Origin: Planctomycetota bacterium
GTDB taxonomy: Bacteria; Planctomycetota; Phycisphaerae; Sedimentisphaerales; Anaerobacaceae
Direction: 5' to 3'
Assembly (NCBI GenBank): GCA_019456145.1
Contig: VRUL01000003.1
Coordinates: forward strand, 186,001-250,000
DNA length: 64,000 bases
Shown: piece after piece, positions 45,221-51,718 of the stretch
Layout of the letters: every line of letters starts with the position of its first letter
Numbering within the stretch: position 1 is the stretch's first letter
Made by a program: the position numbers and the translations under genes
The notes under the pieces: model-generated
Told to the model about the DNA's origin: nothing
Databases searched by the model: none
The model's input: only the letters and a program-made list of their open reading frames with translations

Positions 45221-46033
45221 AATACGGCTCCTTTCTTGAAATCCGCTACTCAATTCAGCCGGGCAACGGGTGATTGTGATTTAAGTTGCTGCAATGTAAT
45301 GACTTTTTACCTTGTCTGTCAATAGTTTTTGGCCGAATATGGCCTTTGGCACTCTCCTGTACAGGTCACGATTATTGACAACGCGGTTTTCATGCTGTTT
45401 ATCAACCACTACATTCTAACTTCTAAATTCCCATAATTATCAATCATCATTAATCATTTATATGGCTTGCCCCAACATTATTTGTAAAAATAACGCGACG
45501 TTTTTTGTCGCCTCCGTATCGGTTAGCCCCTTGCACGGCAAGGGGTTTCTTTTTTATTCTTCCCCGGCATCGTCGGGGGTTGTCATTCCCCCGTAGGGGC
45601 GACCCCATGTGGTCGCCCGAATATATATCGTCATTCTGAGCAGGGTGTGCAAATTTCGTTTTTGCACACGCGGAAAAACTTCCACCGAATAGAATCAATT
45701 CCACATCTGTCATTGCGAGGAGGCCGAAGGCCGACGCGGCAATCTCAACAATCAATCCCACATCTGTCATTCCGCACTTGATGCGGAATCCAGTTTTAAT
45801 TTTTACATTGTATTTTTTCTTTTTGCTCTTTAATTTTTGATTTTTGATTTTCTTATGTTATTCTCTATCCCTAAATGCTTGATTGACAACTGAGGATTTC
45901 TCTTAAAAACGCCGCCTAAATACTGGAAACTGGCAACCGGCGACTGGAAACTAAATACGAGATATGATAATTGAAACGAATCGTAGCTGACTGACGGTAA
46001 TTGTCAAATTATCAGGTGAAAAAGAGGATCCCA
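45221..46033. repeat. Hairpin-rich interspersed-repeat region B
   Basis: About 800 bp of non-coding DNA carrying the same element families as 35820-36062: TATATGGCTTGCCCCA (45459), CCGTAGGGGCGACCCCATGTGG (about 45591-45619), GTGTGCAAA...TTTGCACAC (45645-45669) and GTCATTGCGAGGAGGCCG...GCGGCAATCT (45709-45745). A further GTCATTCCGCACTTGATGCGGAA hairpin follows at 45766-45788. Near 45920 there are degenerate repeats of ACTGGAAACTGGCAAC type. No gene is called. Confidence 0.8.
45526..45558 (+). terminator. Orphan intrinsic terminator-like hairpin
   Basis: CCCCTTGC-ACG-GCAAGGGG (perfect 8-bp stem, triloop) is followed by TTTCTTTTTTATT. It has the ideal form of a rho-independent terminator on the plus strand, but no plus-strand gene lies upstream, and the neighbouring gene is transcribed the other way. 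Confidence 0.6.
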
Positions 46034-46429
46034 ATGAAGCAGGACGAAGAACATCTCAAGTTGCTTTCGATTTTTCATTATGTCGCCGGAGGAATTACTG
46101 GAGTTGTAGCTTGCTTTCCAATTATGCATCTGATTATGGGAATTTTTATTCTTGCAATAGCATGTGTAGATCAGGTTGAAGCACAATTAGTGATCATGGG
46201 TTTGATTCTTGTAGTTATGCCTCTGGCTTTTATAACATTGGGGTGGACGTTGGCAATATGTTTGATTATTTCCGGGCGTTTCCTTGTGCGGAGGACACGC
46301 TACAAGTTTTGTTTTGCCATAGCTTGCGTTAGTTGTTTGCTCATGCCTTATGGTACGGTTTTGGGTGTGTTCACAATCATTGTCTTGATGAGGCCGGCGG
46401 TTAAGGAAATGTTTGCTGTTAACTCATAA
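46034..46429 (+). CDS. Small tri- or tetra-spanning membrane protein, function unknown
   Basis: 131 residues from ATG at 46034 (AGAGGA upstream); a TTG 33 bases earlier is less likely. The hydrophobic stretches are VAGGITGVVACFPIMHLIMGIFILAIAC, LVIMGLILVVMPLAFITLGWTLAICLIISG and FCFAIACVSCLLMPYGTVLGVFTIIVLM. The last is followed by RPAVKEMF. This pattern matches small conserved membrane proteins with a KFCFxIAxxxCLxxPxGTxLGVFTIxVL motif that I recall from many bacteria. No function is known to me. It stands alone between repeat regions. Confidence 0.72.
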   Translation: MKQDEEHLKLLSIFHYVAGGITGVVACFPIMHLIMGIFILAIACVDQVEAQLVIMGLILVVMPLAFITLGWTLAICLIISGRFLVRRTRYKFCFAIACVSCLLMPYGTVLGVFTIIVLMRPAVKEMFAVNS

Positions 46430-46495
46430 CTGAAATGCCGCCTTTGCCGGCCTCAACTGACTATTCACGAGCGACGAGCGACGAAATATCCTCCC

Positions 46496-46570
46496 CTAAT
46501 CCACCAATCCACTAACCCACAAATCCACTAATTCGCCAATTCTCTAATTCGCCAATACACTATCCACTAA
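46496..46570. repeat. Degenerate 8-bp tandem repeat
   Basis: The run CTAATCCAC/CAATCCAC/TAACCCAC/AAATCCAC/TAATTCGC continues with TTCTC, TTCGC and TACAC variants. The period is close to 8 bp over about nine units. It is non-coding. Confidence 0.75.
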
Positions 46571-46709
46571 AATAAACTTTCCCTTTTCAATTCTTTTGTG
46601 GTGCCTCGCCAGAATGCTTTGGATGGGCCTCCTCGAGGTAGTCTAATTCGAGAGAGTTGGCGTTTTTGAGAGTTCCAAACTATTCAACAATCACGAGTGA
46701 CGAATTCGC

Positions 46710-46738
46710 TTGACCGCAATTCCGTTCTTGAGTAGAGT
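46710..46738 (+). promoter_or_regulatory. Candidate sigma-70 promoter for the ATPase-PIN cassette
   Basis: TTGACC (46710-46715), a 17-bp spacer and TAGAGT (46733-46738) lie about 60 bp before the ATPase start. The -35 match is 5/6 and the -10 match 4/6. This is a by-eye call. Confidence 0.35.
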
Positions 46739-46799
46739 ATGATTTAAGAGATTACGTTATGTGTAAGTGGGTTATGAGCCAGAGTTGAAGGGAATGACA

Positions 46800-48122
46800 A
46801 TGAACATTTTACTTCATAATTTCAGATGTTTTTCGAGGAGCAAATATACGATACCAATCAATCCATTGACTATAGTCGTTGGTGAGAACAGTACAGGCAA
46901 ATCGGCATTTATCGCTTCAATCGCAGCATTGTCGGACATGAAAAGATTTCCGCTCAATCCAGGTTTTAACTCCCCTCCATTTGAATTAGGAAGCTACGAA
47001 ACTATTGCCTCACGTAAATTAAGTGGCAAAAACGCATCTTCTTTCTCTCTTGGGTTTGAAGAAACAGATGAAGCATCTGGAAAATATACCAAACTATTGG
47101 CGACCTACATAGATAAATTGGGACACGTTCTATTTTCTCATCTTAATATTGATAGTGATGTTGGCCAATTAAAAGTACATTTAGACAAAAATAATCTCAG
47201 TCTAAATGTTGCGATTCCTGAAAAAGAGGGAAAGAAGAAATTCATCTTCAAAATGAGTGCAAGTAGCTCAATCTCAGAAGGATTTCAGGATGATCTAAGA
47301 GGTTTTATGATGATGATGGTTTTGCCAGTTGTTTTCAAACTTACGCAAGAGGAAACCCCTAAAAGAAAAATGTTTAAAGAAAAACTGGCGGAGGCTGTTT
47401 TTGAAAAATTAACAATGCTTTTTGACAGAATGATCGTAGGGGAAATGAAAGCTTTAGCAATTGCACCAATCCGGACAAGGCCTCAACGCACATACGATAC
47501 ATTTGCGGATGACTTTGATCCTGGAGGAAGCCATATACCTCTTAGGCTCGCACGTATTCTAGAATCTAGGGGTAGTAAGAAAGTTAAAAGAATTAAAGCT
47601 GCCTTAAAAAAATTTGGGGATGAATCAGGACTTTATAAAGGTGTGAATATCAAAAAAGGAAGGTCTGGTTCCGCATTTCAAATTATTGTGCAAATAGGAC
47701 AGCAAAAGATGAACTTAATGGATGTTGGGTATGGAGTGAGCCAAAGTCTTCCTATCATTGTTCAGTGTGTTCTCGGTTCCTCTAAGCAGATGATTTTACT
47801 TCAACAACCCGAAGTCCACCTCCACCCAAAAGCACAAGCAGCTCTCGGCACCTTCTTTTTGGACCTTGCTTCAAATGAGAGTAAAAATTTCATTATTGAA
47901 ACACATAGTGAATATTTGATTGACAGAATTCGCAGAGAGGTTGCAAATAAGAAAATCAAACCTGATACAGTAGGGATTTTGCATTTTGAGAAGAGTGGAA
48001 CTCACAATAAAGTATACCCCATTAAGTTAGACAAGAACGGAAATATAAAGGGAGCACCTGCAAGTTACAGGGAATTCTTCCTTGATGAAGAAATGAAGTT
48101 ACTCTCTAGAGGCAGAAAGTGA
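46800..48122 (+). CDS. AAA15/OLD-like AAA family ATPase (DUF3696-type)
   Basis: 440 residues from ATG at 46800; GAAGGGA lies seven bases upstream, better than GTG at 46767. It opens with the SMC/RecF-like strand MNILLHNFRCF, then Walker A GENSTGKS at 28-35. The Walker B region reads MILLQQPEVHLHPKAQAALG near 330-346, with the QPExHLHP form typical of DUF3696/AAA15 proteins. An H-loop, ETHSEYLIDRIRREV, is near 367-381. The central 100-280 region is helical and probably forms a dimerisation coiled coil. Such ATPases sense phage or DNA ends and control a partner effector. It is followed after 6 bp by a PIN-like nuclease, so the two probably act as one cassette. Confidence 0.85.
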   Translation: MNILLHNFRCFSRSKYTIPINPLTIVVGENSTGKSAFIASIAALSDMKRFPLNPGFNSPPFELGSYETIASRKLSGKNASSFSLGFEETDEASGKYTKLLATYIDKLGHVLFSHLNIDSDVGQLKVHLDKNNLSLNVAIPEKEGKKKFIFKMSASSSISEGFQDDLRGFMMMMVLPVVFKLTQEETPKRKMFKEKLAEAVFEKLTMLFDRMIVGEMKALAIAPIRTRPQRTYDTFADDFDPGGSHIPLRLARILESRGSKKVKRIKAALKKFGDESGLYKGVNIKKGRSGSAFQIIVQIGQQKMNLMDVGYGVSQSLPIIVQCVLGSSKQMILLQQPEVHLHPKAQAALGTFFLDLASNESKNFIIETHSEYLIDRIRREVANKKIKPDTVGILHFEKSGTHNKVYPIKLDKNGNIKGAPASYREFFLDEEMKLLSRGRK

Positions 48123-48128
48123 ACAACT

Positions 48129-48575
48129 GTGAATGTGATAATTGACAACATGTTTGCTAGGAAAGTTCTTTTGTTGGAGGATGACACAGATTTCAAATAT
48201 GTACGGGAGAAACTGCTGGATGGAATTTTGAAGGTGGTCTACGGAGGAAAGTTGCGAACCGAATATGTCAGAAGTAAGAAGATCAAACGCGTCTTACGAA
48301 AGTTCGATCAAATAGGGATTGCACAAGCGTACGATGATGAACAAGTAAACAGCGAAGCAAGAAGAATTCGAAAACTTCCGGCCTGTCAGTCTGATGATGC
48401 CCATATAATCGCGTTGGCAAAGCTCAGCGGGGCACGATTGCTATGTTCGGAAGACGGAGAATTACATCAGGACTTCAGAAATTCGCGGCTTTTAAGCAAT
48501 CCAAGGGGAAAGGTTTACCAAACCAGCAATCATAGGCCACTACTTGATCAATATTGTCGTCTATGTAAGAGATAG
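48129..48575 (+). CDS. PIN-domain-like nuclease, partner of the AAA ATPase
   Basis: 148 residues from GTG at 48129, six bases after the ATPase stop. The protein starts NVIIDNMFARKVL, the first PIN strand with Asp6. It then has SDDAHIIALAKLSGARLLCSEDGELHQDF, with Asp89/Asp90 and Asp109/Asp115 in the positions of the remaining PIN metal ligands. PIN domains are Mg-dependent RNases or DNases in VapC toxins and defence modules. There is no adjacent VapB-like antitoxin; instead it pairs with an ATPase. This suggests the ATPase gates the nuclease. The central 35-85 is basic (KKIKRVLRKF), consistent with nucleic-acid contact. The assignment is by motif only. Confidence 0.75.
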   Translation: MNVIIDNMFARKVLLLEDDTDFKYVREKLLDGILKVVYGGKLRTEYVRSKKIKRVLRKFDQIGIAQAYDDEQVNSEARRIRKLPACQSDDAHIIALAKLSGARLLCSEDGELHQDFRNSRLLSNPRGKVYQTSNHRPLLDQYCRLCKR

Positions 48576-48973
48576 TATAGGTAATCCTCGTTGGAAGACA
48601 AAAATCCTTAGTTAGGCGACTGGGTAAACAAACCTGCAAACCTCAAAATCTGTGTAATCTGCGGTTAAATAAAGCACTTTTTTGGCCATTTTTTGTTCCT
48701 TTTGTGCATTTTGTGCCTTTTCGTGGCTACTTAAACCACGCGTCCTCTGCGGTAAATTATTTTCATTTTTTTTGTGAAAAAAGTTAGAATTTTATTGAAC
48801 ATTATTGGGAAGTTTGGTATAATTATAACAGCCATAGAAATGGCAGGTATTTAGCGGAGATCCGCACGTTTTCGTATCAGCAGGTACACGCCTAAAATCA
48901 TCGTTATTGAACGGTGAATACTCAATAGTAAATAGAAAATCGTCAATAATCAATCAGAAAGGGAGAATTTCTC
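48576..48973. repeat. Intergenic region with T-rich dispersed repeat
   Basis: It contains a third copy of the T-rich element (48648-48735, TAAAGCACTTTTTTGG then TGTGCATTTTGTGCC) also found at 37543 and 38041. An AT-rich stretch then leads to the next gene, whose ATG has AAAGGGAG upstream. No gene is seen. Confidence 0.65.
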
Positions 48974-49582
48974 ATGGCCACAAAAGACCAAATCATTGCA
49001 AACCGCCTGAACGCCCAAAAATCGACCGGCCCCAGGACCTCTGAGGGAAAGGCCGCAGCCTCACAGAACTCCGTCAAGCACGGCCTTTTTGCCCGCCAGA
49101 CCGTAATCAGCTCAGAAAATCAGGCCGACTTCGACCTCTACCGCGACCTGTTACTAAGCGAGCTGGCCCCTGCCAGCCCTATGGAATCCATGCTTTCAGA
49201 ACGCATTGTCACTCTTTCATGGCGGCTAAAACGGGCCGGCCGAATCCAGGCCCAAACTATAGACGCCCTGAACGAAAAAAATGCCTCCTCCCCACTAACT
49301 AAACTCACCCAATCCCTGCTTTTCAAAGGCCGCGGCCCATCCCAAACCGCCCCATCCGCCCCGGCTCCCGATCTGGCTCTGGGCCGTTTGGCAATAAAGG
49401 ATTTCTCACATGCAAGGGTGCTCGACCGCCTACTGATGTATGAACGCCGAATTGAGAACAGCCTCTACAAAACGATATTCGAGCTTCAAAGACTGCGCCT
49501 CATGTCAAATCTGGATAATCCCAACGGCGCCGATGAACAAACTACCTATCCAGCCCAATTTGCCAACCAATTATTACCTTAA
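48974..49582 (+). CDS. Planctomycete conserved hypothetical protein (KHGL family)
   Basis: A 202-residue soluble protein with a distinctive N-terminus: TKDQIIANRLNAQKSTGPRT, then SEGKAAASQNSVKHGLFARQTVIS. The rest is helical and acidic to basic (ELAPASPMESMLSERIVTLSWRLKRAGRIQAQTIDAL, then DRLLMYERRIENSLYKTIFELQRL). I recognise the N-terminal NAxxSTGPRTxEGKxxxxxNxxKHGL motif as a family abundant in planctomycete genomes, usually next to repeats. Its function is unknown; the motif resembles proteins linked to mobile or repeat elements. A fragment of the same family is at 25361. It ends 2 bp before the second NEPN repeat. Confidence 0.8.
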   Translation: MATKDQIIANRLNAQKSTGPRTSEGKAAASQNSVKHGLFARQTVISSENQADFDLYRDLLLSELAPASPMESMLSERIVTLSWRLKRAGRIQAQTIDALNEKNASSPLTKLTQSLLFKGRGPSQTAPSAPAPDLALGRLAIKDFSHARVLDRLLMYERRIENSLYKTIFELQRLRLMSNLDNPNGADEQTTYPAQFANQLLP

Positions 49583-49583
49583 T

Positions 49584-49720
49584 TATGCAAAACGAACCCA
49601 ATTTGCAGGATAACCAAATGAACGTAAATAAAGTATTAACAAAGGAATATGAAAATAAACCCAATTGGACACTTGGTGAAAACGAACCCAAAACGAACCC
49701 AAACAAAGCCAATTTCAGAG
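49584..49720 (+). repeat. NEPN-type interspersed repeat, copy 2
   Basis: This second copy of the 38944 element has the same ends and the same pseudo-coding frame (MQNEPNLQDNQMNV...LGENEPKTNPN). It lies immediately after the KHGL-family gene. The long plus-strand open frame that continues from it to 51405 is antisense to the sulfatase gene and is not real. 49721-49911 shows nothing recognisable. Confidence 0.85.
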
Positions 49721-49911
49721 GCAAAATAATGCTGCTGAGTATGAAGATTCAATCCCGGTGTAAGTCTCTCGGTCACTACCCCGGCCAAATTGAAGCTCCC
49801 AATGCCTACGACCGACTAACTAAAAAGTATCGCCGTGAGTATCCGGTTTTAAATTCACCGGCCCAATCTCTCTCCGAGAGACGCAATCCGGGCAAAAGGG
49901 GGCAGACCAAT

Positions 49912-51468
49912 TTAAAGGCTTCCTACCGGAGCCTTTGGGGCTTGCGGCCACGGTGTTTCTCCGGGAGCCCATTCCTTCGGCTGCGTGGCTCGGATCCTGT
50001 CTACGGCTTCTTTCAACCACTTAGGTGGATTTTTGTTCTCTTGGATTCCGTAGACGTAGGGCAGCGGCGGCTCCATCAGGAGCGGCTTGTCTCCCAGCGG
50101 AGGGCGCTCGGCATCGACTTCCAAAAGGCGGGCGCGGAGCCGTTTGACAATGTCCGGGTGCTGGGCGGCGATGTCCGTTGTCTCGTAGGGATCTGTCTTA
50201 ATGTTGTAAAGGAGTTTTCCCATGAGCTTGTAGTCGCCCTTGCGGATGGTAGGGATGCGGACACTGCCACTGACTTCAAAGACGATTTCATCGCGTGGAC
50301 TGGGCTCAGCGCCGAAGAGCATACCGGTCATATCGAGACTGTCGACAGGGAGTTCCTGCTCGTGGCGGCCCCCGGCGATGGTGATGAAAGTCGTGAAGAA
50401 ATCGGCGATGAACATCATCCCGTCGTTGGCAGTGCCGGGCTGGGTGTGCCCCGGCCAGCGAATGATGCAGGGTACGCGCACGCCACCTTCGAACGTGGTG
50501 TTCTTTGTGCCGCGATAAGGCTTGTTCATCTCCTCGGTGAGGCCGCCGTTGTCGTTGGTGAAGATAAGCAAGGTGTTCTCGGCAAAGCCGTGTTTTTCCA
50601 GTGCAGCGGCGATGCGCCCGATGGCGTCATCGAAGCACTTCAGGGCGGCTTGGCGAGGGGTGTATTTGTCTGTGTATCGTGGAACGCGATCGATCGGTCC
50701 GTGAACGGCATTGAACGGGATGTAGAGGAAAAACGGCTGCTCTTTACCCTGCTTGGCGATAACACGCTCGGTTTCGGCGGCGATAAGGTCGGTGGTATAG
50801 CCCTGTTCCTGGATTGGCTGTTCATTGCGGTGCCAGTCGTACACGACAAAACGCGCCGGTGCGTTGTGCGGGATCATCCTGTCATAGTAGTCGATGCCCC
50901 AGGCGTAATGGCCGTACTGGTGCATGAAACCCTGCTGCATCGGCAGGTGTTCCTTGAGCCATTCGCCCGCGTGCCATTTCCCGATGATTGCAGTGAAGTA
51001 GCCCGCTTCCTTGAGGGCTTCAGCGATGGTCCGTTCGTTAGCCTCGAGAGCGTGGATACGGCGAGTGGGAACGCCCTCGTCGTTGTGGGCAAGAGTCAGG
51101 CCAAGCTTTTCGAGATAGCTGGGTTTGCCGAAGTCTTCGCTGCGCCAGTCCATCCAGTTGCGGAAGGCATAGCGGCCAGTCAAAAAGGCGCTGCGGGTCG
51201 GCGCGCAGACAGAGTAAGTGTAGAACTCCGAGAGCCTGAGACCATCAGAGGCAAGCCGGTCGATATGGGGGGTGAGCTCGGGATTGCCGCCGTTGAAGCC
51301 GGGTTCAGCCCAGCCCATGTCGTCGCTGAGAATAAAGACGATGTTTGGTCTGGAACCTGCGAGTTTTTTGCCAATTTGATTCTTTGCTGCATTGTCGTTC
51401 GCTGAACAGCCAGCAAATAAGGCCGTCGCTGTAGCCGCTGTAGCTTTCAAGAACTGTCTTCTATTCAT
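49912..51468 (-). CDS. Tat/lipoprotein-type sulfatase
   Basis: 518 residues from ATG at 51468 (GGGAAGG upstream). The N-terminus has a twin-arginine NRRQFLKATAATATALFAGC with a lipobox Cys at 21. It is thus probably exported folded and lipid-anchored. The sulfatase fold begins RPNIVFILSDDMGW with metal Asp49/Asp50, and CAPTR (88-92) is the Cys-type formylglycine site. GKWHAGEW and TNDNGGLTEEMNKPYRGTKNTTFEGGVRVPCIIRWPG complete the active site. It removes sulfate esters from polysaccharides after maturation by a formylglycine-generating enzyme not seen here. The substrate is not predictable from sequence. Confidence 0.92.
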   Translation of the reverse strand: MNRRQFLKATAATATALFAGCSANDNAAKNQIGKKLAGSRPNIVFILSDDMGWAEPGFNGGNPELTPHIDRLASDGLRLSEFYTYSVCAPTRSAFLTGRYAFRNWMDWRSEDFGKPSYLEKLGLTLAHNDEGVPTRRIHALEANERTIAEALKEAGYFTAIIGKWHAGEWLKEHLPMQQGFMHQYGHYAWGIDYYDRMIPHNAPARFVVYDWHRNEQPIQEQGYTTDLIAAETERVIAKQGKEQPFFLYIPFNAVHGPIDRVPRYTDKYTPRQAALKCFDDAIGRIAAALEKHGFAENTLLIFTNDNGGLTEEMNKPYRGTKNTTFEGGVRVPCIIRWPGHTQPGTANDGMMFIADFFTTFITIAGGRHEQELPVDSLDMTGMLFGAEPSPRDEIVFEVSGSVRIPTIRKGDYKLMGKLLYNIKTDPYETTDIAAQHPDIVKRLRARLLEVDAERPPLGDKPLLMEPPLPYVYGIQENKNPPKWLKEAVDRIRATQPKEWAPGETPWPQAPKAPVGSL

Positions 51469-51718
51469 CTTGCCTTCCCGGGAAAAAGTACAAGTTCGAC
51501 AGCCTCCTGACACTATCGCAGGAGTGATTGCTGAAGTGATTTTACTGTATCATACGAAGCTCCGCAATGGGAAAGCAACTACGGCTGCGATTGAGTCTTC
51601 GGAGATACAGCCAGCAAGTAATACCCACACCGGGCATTCCGGAAATAGGCTCCCTTTCCGCTATGATGCTATTTTCACCGGCGTTGAACAGATAGTATGT
51701 TTGCCTTTTCGCAGGATT

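Larger units (their letters stand above)
46430..46799. other. Upstream region of the ATPase-nuclease cassette, with 8-bp tandem repeats
   Basis: It contains about nine degenerate 8-bp units of the form AATCCACT (46496-46570) and short GACGAGC repeats near 46468. A candidate sigma-70 promoter is at 46710-46738. No gene is seen. Confidence 0.6.

Noticed and set aside
46496..46570. Possible CRISPR array
   Set aside because: The repeat period is 8 bp and degenerate, with no spacers. There are no cas genes in the window.
48129..48575. VapC toxin of a VapBC pair
   Set aside because: The PIN-like gene has no small antitoxin gene next to it. The adjacent co-directional gene is a 440-residue ATPase.
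49585..51405. 606-codon plus-strand open frame
   Set aside because: It lies antisense to a textbook sulfatase. Only its first 45 codons correspond to a repeat, and the rest has no protein-like pattern.
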